From assembly GCF_020832205.1 (NCBI RefSeq), contig NZ_JAFIFD010000019.1, forward strand, positions 32,671-96,670: DNA of 64,000 nucleotides, written 5' to 3'. Below the pieces are notes generated by a model. The model made no database searches. It worked only from the letters and a program-made list of their open reading frames with translations, and had not been told where the DNA came from. The translations under genes were made by a program, and so were the position numbers. Positions 1-10,265 of the stretch are shown here, one piece after another. This DNA comes from Exiguobacterium sp. (GTDB taxonomy: Bacteria; Bacillota; Bacilli; Exiguobacteriales; Exiguobacteriaceae). How positions within the stretch are numbered: the first letter of the stretch is position 1; the number at the start of each line of letters is the position of its first letter.

Positions 1-162
1 GCAATGCGATTGTTATCACTCCCCGTCATCGGATCGGTTCCGGTCATCGAGAAGCGGGACATGAAACCGAAAGTGGTAAAGCCAAAAAAAGATTCAAACA
101 TCCCACCGAAAGGAGATGAGCCGCATGTTCCACCTACCAAAGAAACCCGACAGTCTTCGTGA
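1..162 (+). CDS. C-terminal fragment of Wzz/YveK-type chain-length determinant (truncated by window start)
   Basis: Frame 1 reads AMRLLSLPVIGSVPVIEKRDMKPKVVKPKKDSNIPPKGDEPHVPPTKETRQSS* directly upstream of a CpsD-like kinase; LPVIGSVP resembles the Wzz C-terminus. Confidence 0.6.
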   Translation, partial: AMRLLSLPVIGSVPVIEKRDMKPKVVKPKKDSNIPPKGDEPHVPPTKETRQSS

Positions 163-829
163 TACAGAGCGCCATTTGATTACGCTGACGAATCCGAAAT
201 CACCGATCGCGGAACAGTATCGGACCATCCGGACGAACCTACAATTTACTGCGCTCGGAGCAGAACTGAAGACGATTGTCGTGACGTCCGCCTCTCCTGG
301 AGAAGGGAAATCAACGACGGCATCGAACCTCGCGATCGTCTATGCCCAACTCGGAAAGCGCGTCCTATTGATGGATTGCGATATGCGTAAACCGACGATT
401 CATCTGACGTTCCAACTGGTCGGCACACAAGGATTATCGACGGTACTGGCTAAACGGTCTTCATTAGAGCGAGCGATTCAGTCGACCCAAGTACCAAAGT
501 TACACATTTTATCAGCCGGCCCAATTCCACCGAACCCGTCAGAACTGTTGGCTTCGCCGATGATGCGGCAAGTTTTAAATGACGTGAAAGGTATGTATGA
601 CCTCGTCATTTTGGATGCCCCGCCGCTCATGCACGTGGCAGACAGTCGGCTACTTGCGAGCGAGGCAGACGGAACCATTCTTGTCATTGGCTGTGACAAC
701 TCGAATCGAGATCTCGTCTTGCAGGCGAAAGAACAACTTGTCTTGTCCGGTGCGAACGTCCTCGGTCTCGTCATGAACCGCCGGGAACGCACCAGTACCG
801 ATTCTTACTATAGCTACGCTCATGGGTGA
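125..829 (+). CDS. CpsD/CapB-family tyrosine-protein kinase
   Basis: Walker A 'VVTSASPGEGKSTTASNLA', Walker A' 'RVLLMDCDMRKP', Tyr-rich C-terminus 'STDSYYSYAHG'; ATG at 125 has better RBS spacing than ATG at 116. Confidence 0.93.
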   Translation: MFHLPKKPDSLRDTERHLITLTNPKSPIAEQYRTIRTNLQFTALGAELKTIVVTSASPGEGKSTTASNLAIVYAQLGKRVLLMDCDMRKPTIHLTFQLVGTQGLSTVLAKRSSLERAIQSTQVPKLHILSAGPIPPNPSELLASPMMRQVLNDVKGMYDLVILDAPPLMHVADSRLLASEADGTILVIGCDNSNRDLVLQAKEQLVLSGANVLGLVMNRRERTSTDSYYSYAHG

Positions 830-851
830 TGCGGAAAGGAGGATGTGAGAC

Positions 852-2123
852 ATGCAGATCTTGCACATCAACGCGATTCATGAACAGAAGAGTACGGGTC
901 GAATCTGTAAAGAAATGTCGGAAGTGGCACGCAGCCAAGGGCATGAAAGTGTGGTCGCCTATGCCACGGGACCTGACACCGGACTCGGCTATCGAATTGG
1001 CTCACAAGCCGACCAAAAACGGCACGCCCTCCTTTCTCGGATGAGTGGAAAGCAAGGATATTTTTCCAAAGCGGCTACGGAAGATCTCGTTCGTTTCATG
1101 GAGCAATTCCGACCGGACGTCGTGCATTTACACAATTTACACTCAAACTATATTCATTTGGAGACGTTACTCACGTGGTTGGCGGCCAACGACGTACCGA
1201 CGGTGTTGACGCTTCACGACTGTTGGTTTTATACCGGGAAGTGCACGCATTACACTCGGGCCGGTTGCGACCGCTGGTTAGATGGGTGTGGTACGTGTCC
1301 TCAACTAAAGCAAGACAACCCTAGTTGTTTTTTTGACCGAACGGCTGAGATGTGGCAAGACAAAAAACGTTGGTTCGAAGCGATTCCCCGTCTCGCCGTC
1401 ATCGGGGTCTCAGATTGGATCACGATTGAGGCAAGGTTCTCCTTTTTACAGCGCGCCACGATTTTACGTCGCATTTATAATTGGGTCGATCCCAACATTT
1501 TTTATCCTCGCGACACATCTCCACTGAGAAGAAAGATGGGATTGGACGACGCTTTCATTCTCTTGGGAGTCGCCAGTTCGTGGGATGACACGAAAGGGTT
1601 AGCTGACTGGATTGACCTCGCGAAACGCTTGCCAAATGACCAAATTCTCCTTGTCGGGGCGATGCCGAACCAATCCATACCAAATAACATTCGATCTGTT
1701 CCGGCGACGACAGACGTCGAGGAACTCGCCACTTATTACGCGCTCGCCGACGTCTTCTTAAATTTATCCGAAGAGGAGTCGTTTGGAAAAGTGACAGTGG
1801 AAGCACTCGCTTCTGGCACACCGGCCATCGTCTATGACGCGACCGCCAACCCAGAGCTCGTCCCGGACCGTTGTGGCCGTGTGGTCACCCCGCACGATTT
1901 CGATGCGTTGATTCAGGCGGTGACGTCGATTCGCCAAATCGGAAGTGAGGCGTTTAAGGAGTCATGTGTCACATATGCGAAAGCAACGTTTCAAATGAAA
2001 GATCGGGTGACCGATTACTTGACCGTCTATGAGCAGCTTCAGGAAACGAAAGGAAGGGATTCACAATGGCGCGTCCACTCGTCTCCATCATCATCCCCGT
2101 TTACAACGGATCAGACTATTTAG
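852..2123 (+). CDS. Glycosyltransferase (GT4/GT-B type)
   Basis: 'HLHNLHSNYIHL', 'LTLHDCWFYTGKCTHY', C-terminal 'EESFGKVTVEALASGTPAIVYDATANPELV'. Confidence 0.88.
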   Translation: MQILHINAIHEQKSTGRICKEMSEVARSQGHESVVAYATGPDTGLGYRIGSQADQKRHALLSRMSGKQGYFSKAATEDLVRFMEQFRPDVVHLHNLHSNYIHLETLLTWLAANDVPTVLTLHDCWFYTGKCTHYTRAGCDRWLDGCGTCPQLKQDNPSCFFDRTAEMWQDKKRWFEAIPRLAVIGVSDWITIEARFSFLQRATILRRIYNWVDPNIFYPRDTSPLRRKMGLDDAFILLGVASSWDDTKGLADWIDLAKRLPNDQILLVGAMPNQSIPNNIRSVPATTDVEELATYYALADVFLNLSEEESFGKVTVEALASGTPAIVYDATANPELVPDRCGRVVTPHDFDALIQAVTSIRQIGSEAFKESCVTYAKATFQMKDRVTDYLTVYEQLQETKGRDSQWRVHSSPSSSPFTTDQTI

Positions 2124-3001
2124 AAGAAACGATTCATAGCGCGCTCGCCCAAACGTATGAACATACGGAAGTGCTCGTCGTCAACGACGGGTCGACCGAC
2201 GGCGGGGCGACGGCAGCCATCGCGAAACGATTCGGAGACCAGATCCGCTACTTCGAAAAACCAAATGGGGGTGTATCGACCGCACTCAACCTCGGGATTC
2301 GTGAAATGAACGGGGACTGGTTCTCCTGGCTCAGCCATGACGACTTGTATTTACCGGAGAAGGTTGCAACACAAGTCGAACAAATCGAACGACTCGGGAC
2401 TCAGGCTTCGACGACTGTCCTATCGTGTGGGACCGGCTTGATTGATGGAGAAGGACGCCCGATTCATCGGCCACGAAAGCGCGTGAAAGGGACCTTCACG
2501 AGCGTGGAGATGTTTGACCACCTTTTGCTAGACGCATGTCTAAGTGGATGTGCGCTCCTCATTCCACGGAAAGCGCTCGAAGACGTCGGTGGTTTCCCGA
2601 CATCTTATCGCTACATTCAAGATTGGATGTGCTGGGTTGATATGACGCTTGCTGGGTACACGTTTTTGGTCACGACAGATCAGCACGTCTTATCCCGTGT
2701 CCACGCCAAACAACAGACGAAACGGATAGCTGAATTGGCGCCGCTTGAGACGGCCCGTTTTTTCGAACGGTTGTTGACGCGTCTGACGAGTGAGGAAAAA
2801 CCGTCCCGTCACCACCTACGGACCACGTTCCGTGCCCTCTATCGCTCGACGGACCGTGTCGCCCAAGAAGAACTGTTCGCGCGTTTTCATGGAGAGCGCT
2901 ACGTGACGAAAGTTGAACAGTACCGCTGGCGCTTATCGTCAGATGTCTATCATCGCCTCATTACGGCTTATCGTGGGGTCATGAATCTTCGTTATCGCTG
3001 A
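2066..3001 (+). CDS. Family 2 glycosyltransferase
   Basis: 'PLVSIIIPVYNGSDYLEETIHSALAQTYEHTEVLVVNDGSTDGG' GT2 signature. Confidence 0.9.
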   Translation: MARPLVSIIIPVYNGSDYLEETIHSALAQTYEHTEVLVVNDGSTDGGATAAIAKRFGDQIRYFEKPNGGVSTALNLGIREMNGDWFSWLSHDDLYLPEKVATQVEQIERLGTQASTTVLSCGTGLIDGEGRPIHRPRKRVKGTFTSVEMFDHLLLDACLSGCALLIPRKALEDVGGFPTSYRYIQDWMCWVDMTLAGYTFLVTTDQHVLSRVHAKQQTKRIAELAPLETARFFERLLTRLTSEEKPSRHHLRTTFRALYRSTDRVAQEELFARFHGERYVTKVEQYRWRLSSDVYHRLITAYRGVMNLRYR

Positions 3002-3022
3002 ATGAAGAGAGGGGGAAATCGT

Positions 3023-4084
3023 ATGGTGATTTACTTAATCAATATGATGCTACTCATCGCCTGGGCGTTTCTCCTATTGCGCGATGATGGGATTCGACAT
3101 GGAAAGGCGCTCTTTGTCAGCATCGCCACGCTTCAATGGATTGTCCTCTCAGGCTTTCGTCATGTGAGTGTCGGCGCTGATACGCTGCAATATAAATGGA
3201 TGTTTGATGAGACGAAAGCGATCTCATGGAATCGTCTAGGTGAGAATTTCGTTGCGATTTTATTCGGCGATGTCGAAGGACGTGATCCGGGCTACTATAT
3301 CTTGCAAAAGACGACCCAACTCATGACGGACAACTATCAATGGTATCTCTTGATTGTCGCCATCCTCTTCCTCGTCCCGTTCGGCGTTTGGATATACCGA
3401 AACTCGACCGAGCCGCTACTTAGCTTCATCATCTTCTCGACTTTATTTTATGCCTTCTTCGCGATTACCGGCATCCGGCAAACGTTGGCGACGGCGATCG
3501 CCGTCTTGATTGGCTATTATTTCATTCAACAGCGCCGCTTTTGGCCTTTCCTCGCGGTCGTCCTCCTTGCTGCGACGATCCATAAATCGGCACTCGTGTT
3601 CATCCCGTTTTATTTCTTGGCGACCAAAACGATTACGACGCGCTATTTATTGTTCATGGGCGCCTTGATCCCATTTCTGTTCGTGTTCCGGATTCAACTA
3701 TTCGAGTTGTTCCGGATGATTAGCGGGTACGACGAGTATGAGTATTACGCGGGGGCGGGGACACTTAACTTTTCGCTCATGCTCCTCGCTATCACAGGAG
3801 TCGCGATTTGGCGACGTGAACAAATGATTGCCGCCAACCCGAACGTGACGCACTATTTGAACGCGCTGCTCTTGGCGCTCTGTTTTCTACCACTCACGTT
3901 CATCAATCCATCGATGATGCGAGTCGTCCAATACTTCTCCATTTTCATCATGCTCCTCATCCCTGAGCTGATTCGTTCATTTGATCAACGTGAACGGTTA
4001 CTCGTCTATTACACGGCGGTCACGATGCTCGTATTGTTGTTCGCCCGTTATCAGCCGGTATATCAATTCTTTTGGCAACAATAA
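3023..4084 (+). CDS. EpsG-family polysaccharide polymerase-like membrane protein
   Basis: Multi-TM protein; 'GFRHVSVGADTLQYKWMF' and 'GIRQTLATAIAVLIGYYFI' resemble EpsG; RBS supports ATG at 3023. Confidence 0.8.
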   Translation: MVIYLINMMLLIAWAFLLLRDDGIRHGKALFVSIATLQWIVLSGFRHVSVGADTLQYKWMFDETKAISWNRLGENFVAILFGDVEGRDPGYYILQKTTQLMTDNYQWYLLIVAILFLVPFGVWIYRNSTEPLLSFIIFSTLFYAFFAITGIRQTLATAIAVLIGYYFIQQRRFWPFLAVVLLAATIHKSALVFIPFYFLATKTITTRYLLFMGALIPFLFVFRIQLFELFRMISGYDEYEYYAGAGTLNFSLMLLAITGVAIWRREQMIAANPNVTHYLNALLLALCFLPLTFINPSMMRVVQYFSIFIMLLIPELIRSFDQRERLLVYYTAVTMLVLLFARYQPVYQFFWQQ

Positions 4085-4101
4085 TGAGGGAGGGGAGTCA
4101 C

Positions 4102-5649
4102 GTGGCGACGAAAGTTCAACTCGAAGTCGACGAAGCGAAAAGTTCTCGTCAAATTAAAATCGGAGCGCTCATGTCGTATGTCGCCATCGGATTTAACGTC
4201 TTGGCCGGTCTGCTCTATACCCCATGGATGATTGCGGAGATTGGTCAGGCGAGTTATGGCTTATATATGCTCTCCATCTCGCTCGTCAGCATGTTCGCGC
4301 TCGATTTCGGACTCGAGGCGGCCGTCTCTCGCTTCTTATCGAAGTATTATGCCCTCGGTGATCGTGACGGGGCGGCCAAGTTTCTCGGTGTGGCGTTCAA
4401 GTTGTTCCTCGGCATCGCCGGATTGATTGCGTGCGTCTTGATTGGCGTCTACGTCATGATTGAGACCATTTATGCGAGTCTGTCGCCAGCGGAGGTCGAG
4501 ACACTGAAAGTGCTCTACATCATGGTCGGATTTTATATCGTCGTCTTGTTCCCGACGAAACCGTTCAATGGAATTTTTGTCGCCAACGAGCGCTTTGTCG
4601 TCTTAAATTGGTTCAACTTATCGGAGAAAGTGTTGACGGTGCTAATGATGGTCGGGGCGCTCTTGCTCGGATTCGGTCTTTACGCGCTCGTCTTCGTCAA
4701 TGCGATCGTCGGGCTCGCCATCATCGTCGGAAAAGGACTGTATTTATTTAAAAAGACAGACACGGTCGTTGAATGGCTCTATCAAAGTGGGGCTATGTAT
4801 CGTGACATCTTCTCATTCTCCTCTTGGACGACGATTATCGCCTTGGCACAACGGTTCATCTTAAACATCACACCAACGATTCTTGGTGCCGTTGCCGGTA
4901 GTGCCTCGATTGCATTGTTCTCGATTGGGATGGTCATCGAAGGATATGTTTGGACAATCGCCTCGGCCATCGGGTCGCTCTTCCTTCCGAAAGTGACGCG
5001 CATGACGACGAACAATCGGCATGACGCGCTTGAAGATTTGCTGATCCGTGTCGGTCGGATTCAACTGTTCATCGTCGGATTGATTATCGTCGGGTTCATG
5101 ACGATGGGGCAAGAATTCATCCGGCTTTGGGTCGGGGACGCGTTCAAGACGTCGTACTTGATTGCGCTGTTGTTGATTGTGCCAGGTTTTATCACCTTAA
5201 CCCAAGAGATTGCCTACACGACACTTATCGCCGTCAATCAAATCAAGTTTCGCGCCTTCGCCTCACTCATCGTCGCGACGGTCAGCGTGACGTTGTCGCT
5301 CATCTTGTCACCGCAATACGGGGCGGTCGGGGCCGCCGTCGCCATCTTGATTGGGAACGTGGTAGGGACCGTCATCTTCATGAATATCGTCTATATGAAA
5401 GTGTTGAACCTGAACATGTGGCGTTTCTTTCTAGCTTGTCACGTGAAGACGGCGCCTGCCTTCTTCTTCTTGGCGATCGTCGGCGTCTTGATGCAAACGT
5501 ACTTCCCGGTCGATTCGCTGTTCGCCTTCTTACTAAAAGCACTCGTGATGGGTGCACTGTACGCAGCGTTTCTTTGGCTCTTCACTTTTAGGGAGAGCGA
5601 AAAGCAGTTGGTACTCAGTGTCGTACGGCGCGTCTCAAAGACATCCTGA
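4102..5649 (+). CDS. Polysaccharide flippase (Wzx/MOP family)
   Basis: About 515 aa, many TM segments, 'KIGALMSYVAIGFNVLAGLLYTPWMIAEIGQASYGLY'; GTG start with GGGAGGGGAG RBS. Confidence 0.88.
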   Translation: MATKVQLEVDEAKSSRQIKIGALMSYVAIGFNVLAGLLYTPWMIAEIGQASYGLYMLSISLVSMFALDFGLEAAVSRFLSKYYALGDRDGAAKFLGVAFKLFLGIAGLIACVLIGVYVMIETIYASLSPAEVETLKVLYIMVGFYIVVLFPTKPFNGIFVANERFVVLNWFNLSEKVLTVLMMVGALLLGFGLYALVFVNAIVGLAIIVGKGLYLFKKTDTVVEWLYQSGAMYRDIFSFSSWTTIIALAQRFILNITPTILGAVAGSASIALFSIGMVIEGYVWTIASAIGSLFLPKVTRMTTNNRHDALEDLLIRVGRIQLFIVGLIIVGFMTMGQEFIRLWVGDAFKTSYLIALLLIVPGFITLTQEIAYTTLIAVNQIKFRAFASLIVATVSVTLSLILSPQYGAVGAAVAILIGNVVGTVIFMNIVYMKVLNLNMWRFFLACHVKTAPAFFFLAIVGVLMQTYFPVDSLFAFLLKALVMGALYAAFLWLFTFRESEKQLVLSVVRRVSKTS

Positions 5650-5663
5650 GCGGATGTCTTTTC
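5637..5663 (+). terminator. Rho-independent terminator spanning the flippase stop codon
   Basis: AAGACATCC-tgagc-GGATGTCTTTT; TGA stop is in the loop. Confidence 0.7.
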
Positions 5664-5837
5664 CAATCATAGGGAAATGTGGAACCGACCATCTTTCAAA
5701 AAAATGATACACATATCCTTCCTATTTTCAGTCGAGTCGGGTATCACCGTAGTATCATCCTTATTTCTTAGAATTCCAATTCGTTCATCCATCACCTTAC
5801 GCAGCTCGGAGACATCATGAAAAGGAGAGAATTGGCT

Positions 5838-6863
5838 ATGTTCAAAGATAAAACGTTACTCATCACAGGTGGGACCGGGTCGTTCGGAAACGCCGTCATG
5901 CAGCGCTTTTTGAAGACGGATATTAAAGAGATTCGCATCTTCTCCCGAGATGAGAAAAAGCAAGATGACATGCGCAAACTGTATCACGACGACAAGCTCA
6001 AGTTTTACATCGGGGACGTCCGAGACATCAATAGTGTCCGAAACGCCATGTACGGCGTCGACTACGTCTTCCACGCGGCGGCACTGAAACAAGTTCCGTC
6101 TTGTGAGTTCTTCCCGCTCGAAGCGGTCAAGACGAACGTGCTCGGCACAGACAACGTGCTCAATGCGGCAATCGAGCAGAACGTGAAGAAAGTGATTTGT
6201 CTCTCGACTGATAAGGCGGCCTATCCGATCAACGCGATGGGCATCTCGAAAGCGATGATGGAGAAAGTGTTCGTCGCCAAGGCGAAAGCAGTCGCGCCGA
6301 ATCAGACGCTCATCTGTGGCACACGTTACGGCAACGTTATGGCATCGCGTGGCTCGGTCATCCCGCTCTTCGTCGAACAAATCAAACGAGGAGAGCCACT
6401 TACCGTCACCGATCCGTTCATGACACGCTTCTTGATGAGCTTAGAAGACGCGGTCGAACTTGTCGTCTTCGCCTTCAAGCATGCACATGCCGGCGATATC
6501 ATGGTCCAAAAATCACCCGCTTCAACAATTGGTGTCCTCGCTCAAGCGCTACTTGAACTCTTCCATGCCTCTAACCCGATCAAAGTCATCGGGACACGGC
6601 ACGGTGAGAAAGCGTATGAGACGTTACTGACACGCGAAGAAAACGTCGTCGCGGAAGACATGGGCGGGTTTTACCGGGTCCCGGCCGATACGCGTGACTT
6701 GAACTACGACAAGTATTTTAACGAGGGGAGCAAACAATTGACGGTCGAGGGTGAATATAATTCCGCCAACACGGAACAGTTAAACGTCGAACAAGTGAAG
6801 CAACTCTTGTTGACGTTACCGTACATTCGCGAAGAACTCGCGAGCTGGGTGAAGGTGTCATGA
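5838..6863 (+). CDS. UDP-GlcNAc 4,6-dehydratase/epimerase, WbjB/FnlA/Cap5E-like
   Basis: 'LLITGGTGSFGNAVMQRFL', 'STDKAAYPINAMGISKAMMEK', order E-F-G as in FucNAc loci. Confidence 0.9.
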   Translation: MFKDKTLLITGGTGSFGNAVMQRFLKTDIKEIRIFSRDEKKQDDMRKLYHDDKLKFYIGDVRDINSVRNAMYGVDYVFHAAALKQVPSCEFFPLEAVKTNVLGTDNVLNAAIEQNVKKVICLSTDKAAYPINAMGISKAMMEKVFVAKAKAVAPNQTLICGTRYGNVMASRGSVIPLFVEQIKRGEPLTVTDPFMTRFLMSLEDAVELVVFAFKHAHAGDIMVQKSPASTIGVLAQALLELFHASNPIKVIGTRHGEKAYETLLTREENVVAEDMGGFYRVPADTRDLNYDKYFNEGSKQLTVEGEYNSANTEQLNVEQVKQLLLTLPYIREELASWVKVS

Positions 6864-8047
6864 ACATCTTGATCACCGGAGCGAACGGGTTCGTCGGGAA
6901 AAACTTAGTGGCAACGCTACAAGGGACAAATCACGAGTTGCTGTGCTGCACACGAGACACGCCGACGGATGTGTTAGCAGCGTATTGCGAACAGACGGAC
7001 TTCGTCTACCATCTAGCCGGTATTAACCGGACCGAGCAAGAAGCAGAGTTCGTCGAAGGAAACGTCACGTTCACGAAACAGCTCGTCGATATGCTGACGA
7101 AAGCTGAAAACCTGTCTCCAATCATGTTTGCGTCGTCGATCCAGGCGACACAAGACAACCCGTACGGAAATAGTAAGCGGATGGCCGAAGAGCTGTTAAT
7201 GCGCGAACAGATGACGACGGGGCGACGGATTTATTTGTATCGTTTCCCGAACTTGTTCGGGAAGTGGGGACGCCCAGGTTATAACAGCGTTGTCGCCACG
7301 TTTTGTGACCGTGTCGCGCGCAACTTACCGCTCGATATTCATGAGCCAGACCGCTTGATGGAACTGGCATACATCGATGACGTGCTCGCCTCGCTTGTTG
7401 CCCTACTTGACACACCCGGTGAGCTAGACGCGCCGTTTCAAGAAGTCTCGACACATCCGCCCGTCTCACTCGGTCGAATCGCCGAACTGCTCCTGTCGTT
7501 CCGAGAAAGCCGAAAGACGCTTGCCGTACCTCAATTAGAGGACTCTTTCACGAAACGGCTGTACAGCACGTATCTCAGTTATTTACCGGTCGATCATTTC
7601 GCTTATGACTTGACGATGCATGAGGATAAGCGAGGGTCGTTCACCGAGTTTATTCGAACGCCGGATCGCGGCCAAGTTTCAATTAATGTCGCAAAGCCTG
7701 GCATCACGAAAGGGAATCACTGGCACCATACGAAAAACGAGAAGTTTTTGGTCGTCAGTGGGGAAGCTATTATTCGATTTCGAAAGGTCGGTACAGATGA
7801 AGTGATCAGTTACTATGTCACCGGTGACATGATGCGCGTCGTCGACATCCCGGTCGGCTATACGCACCACATTGAGAATGTCGGCACGACAGACCTCGTG
7901 ACGGTCATGTGGGTGAATGAAGCTTTCGATGCAGCCAACCCGGACACAATTTTCATGGAGGTGCAAAATGAAACGTCTGAAAGTGATGACCATCGTCGGG
8001 ACACGGCCCGAAATCATCAGATTATCGGCCGTCATCCACAAACTTGA
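6860..8047 (+). CDS. Cap5F/WbjC-like bifunctional NAD-dependent reductase plus C-terminal cupin (L-FucNAc pathway)
   Basis: 'ILITGANGFVGKNLV' Rossmann start; cupin 'NHWHHTKNEKFLVVSGEAIIRF'. Confidence 0.9.
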   Translation: MNILITGANGFVGKNLVATLQGTNHELLCCTRDTPTDVLAAYCEQTDFVYHLAGINRTEQEAEFVEGNVTFTKQLVDMLTKAENLSPIMFASSIQATQDNPYGNSKRMAEELLMREQMTTGRRIYLYRFPNLFGKWGRPGYNSVVATFCDRVARNLPLDIHEPDRLMELAYIDDVLASLVALLDTPGELDAPFQEVSTHPPVSLGRIAELLLSFRESRKTLAVPQLEDSFTKRLYSTYLSYLPVDHFAYDLTMHEDKRGSFTEFIRTPDRGQVSINVAKPGITKGNHWHHTKNEKFLVVSGEAIIRFRKVGTDEVISYYVTGDMMRVVDIPVGYTHHIENVGTTDLVTVMWVNEAFDAANPDTIFMEVQNETSESDDHRRDTARNHQIIGRHPQT

Positions 8048-9119
8048 ACAGTCCGAAGCCATTGATCACATACTTGTCCACACTGGCCAGAATTATGATT
8101 ACGAACTGAACGAAGTGTTCTTTAATGACTTCGATCTTCGTAAACCGGATTACTTCTTGGACGCTGCCACGGGAACACCCGTCGAGACGATTGGCAACAT
8201 TCTCATTCGAGTTGATCCGGTGCTCGAGACTGAACGTCCTGATGCCGTCTTGATTCTTGGCGACACGAATTCATGTCTTTGTGCCATCGCGGCGAAACGG
8301 CGGAAGATTCCAATCTTCCACATGGAAGCCGGAAATCGTTGCTTCGATCAACGTGTCCCTGAAGAGATTAACCGAAAAATCGTCGATCATACAGCAGACG
8401 TGAATTTAACGTATAGCGACATCGCCAGAGAATATTTGCTTCGTGAAGGGTTACCGGCCGAGCGGATCATTAAGACGGGGAGTCCGATGTACGAAGTCCT
8501 CGCTTCAAAACGAGAAGCGATTGAACGGTCTGACGTCTTAGAGCGGCTCGAGTTGGCACCTGAGCATTATTTTCTCGTCTCAGCCCACCGTGAAGAGAAC
8601 GTTAATTCAGATGAAGCGTTCCTCGCCCTCGTCGATAGTTTGAACGCGATTGCAGCAAAGTATGAGCTACCGGTCATCGTCAGTACTCATCCCCGGACGA
8701 TGAAGCGGATCAACGAGCTGAGCGTCACGTTCCACCCGCGCGTTCGTCTGTTGAAACCGCTCGGATTCATCGATTACAACCATTTACAACTTCATGCCAA
8801 AGCGGTGTTAAGCGACAGTGGAACAATCAGTGAAGAGTCGTCGATTCTCGGCTTACGCGGTTTAAATATCCGCGAGACACATGAACGTCCTGAAGCGATG
8901 GAAGAGGGGGCGGTACTCATGGTCGGCCTGCACAAAGAGCGAATCTTACAAGGCCTCTCCGTCTTGATGGAGCAACCGCACCCCCGAATCGTCAGTGACT
9001 ACAGCATGCCGAACGTTTCCGATAAAGTCGTCCGTATCCTCATCTCTTACACCGACTACATTCGGCGCGAGGTATGGAAAGGAACACGTGACCCACGTCA
9101 GACCGTAAAGGAGAGTTGA
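7968..9119 (+). CDS. UDP-GlcNAc 2-epimerase family, WbjD/FnlC/Cap5G-like
   Basis: 'VMTIVGTRPEIIRLSAVIHKLE', 'HMEAGNRCFDQRVPEEINRKIVDH', 'SDSGTISEESSILG'; RBS places start at 7968. Confidence 0.92.
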   Translation: MKRLKVMTIVGTRPEIIRLSAVIHKLEQSEAIDHILVHTGQNYDYELNEVFFNDFDLRKPDYFLDAATGTPVETIGNILIRVDPVLETERPDAVLILGDTNSCLCAIAAKRRKIPIFHMEAGNRCFDQRVPEEINRKIVDHTADVNLTYSDIAREYLLREGLPAERIIKTGSPMYEVLASKREAIERSDVLERLELAPEHYFLVSAHREENVNSDEAFLALVDSLNAIAAKYELPVIVSTHPRTMKRINELSVTFHPRVRLLKPLGFIDYNHLQLHAKAVLSDSGTISEESSILGLRGLNIRETHERPEAMEEGAVLMVGLHKERILQGLSVLMEQPHPRIVSDYSMPNVSDKVVRILISYTDYIRREVWKGTRDPRQTVKES

Positions 9120-9122
9120 GCG

Positions 9123-10253
9123 ATGAAACAAAAGCTGGTCTTTATTAGTAACATTGCCTCCCCGTATCAAGTGAAGCTTTGCTACGCGCTGGAAGAGTAT
9201 TTTGAAGCCGAGTTTTGGTTTTACGAACATCTCGACAGCAATCGGCCTGATTGGTGGAAAATCCCGCTCGGTGACCGATGTAAAGTGTTGCCATACTCGA
9301 AACGATTCCCGAAACTGAGTTATCTCTCGCTCGGACTCATCCCGGAACTCATTCGTTTCAAACCGGATATTTTACTCCTCGGTGGATTTATGCCAGGTCA
9401 TGCGGTTCTGACGAAGCTTGCCAAACGACTTGGGATGAAAGTCGTCATCATGAGCGAACCGCTACGACCGCTTCAAAATGATGATGACCCCTCGACTTTG
9501 CTGATGAACCGACAAGACAATCCGACGAAGACGAAGCTGCTCCACTGGATGTTCAAGGATGCGGACCTCTACTTCGGGATGGGTACCGTTGCTGTCGATC
9601 AGTTTAAGACCGAGCTCCAATTCGATTCTGAAAAAGTCGTGCACGCGACGTACGCGCAAGACATCGACGCATATTTCGATCATGCCTTACGCCATAAAGA
9701 ACCGGGAGACACGTTCAAGCTGTTATTCGCCAATCGGCTCGTCGAACGTTACCAACCCCTCCTCGTCTTAGAGGCGTATCGCAACTTATCAAAACGCTAT
9801 TCACTCGAACTCTATTTAAATCATTCCGGTCAGCTGTTAGAGGAATGTAAGGCATACATCAAGACACACAACCTCGAACACGTTCACTTCTTAGATGAAA
9901 TCAAAGCGTGGGACGAGATGCCGCGTGTTTACGAACAGGCTGATATCCTGATTCTCCCGGCAACGTATTCTAACGGGAACGGGACAATCATCGAGGCACG
10001 TGCTTCTGGGATGGGGGTCGTCATCAGCAATCAAATTAACAACGTCGCCCATCATTCGGTCAGTGAAGAGAATTGTTACTTCTGTGATGTGACGGTCGAG
10101 TCGATCGAGGCGAGTATTGAACAATATTTGAAGCATCCTGAGCGACTCATCGAACATGGTCAACTGTCACGCGAACTTGTTAAATTTCATCGGAACGACG
10201 TGACGGCGAAAGGGTACTACGACACGTTGCGGGAGAAAAAACTCATCCTATGA
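9123..10253 (+). CDS. Glycosyltransferase (GT-B fold)
   Basis: 'YEQADILILPATYSNGNGTIIEARASGMGVVIS'. Confidence 0.8.
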   Translation: MKQKLVFISNIASPYQVKLCYALEEYFEAEFWFYEHLDSNRPDWWKIPLGDRCKVLPYSKRFPKLSYLSLGLIPELIRFKPDILLLGGFMPGHAVLTKLAKRLGMKVVIMSEPLRPLQNDDDPSTLLMNRQDNPTKTKLLHWMFKDADLYFGMGTVAVDQFKTELQFDSEKVVHATYAQDIDAYFDHALRHKEPGDTFKLLFANRLVERYQPLLVLEAYRNLSKRYSLELYLNHSGQLLEECKAYIKTHNLEHVHFLDEIKAWDEMPRVYEQADILILPATYSNGNGTIIEARASGMGVVISNQINNVAHHSVSEENCYFCDVTVESIEASIEQYLKHPERLIEHGQLSRELVKFHRNDVTAKGYYDTLREKKLIL

Positions 10254-10265
10254 AGGAGGATGGTC

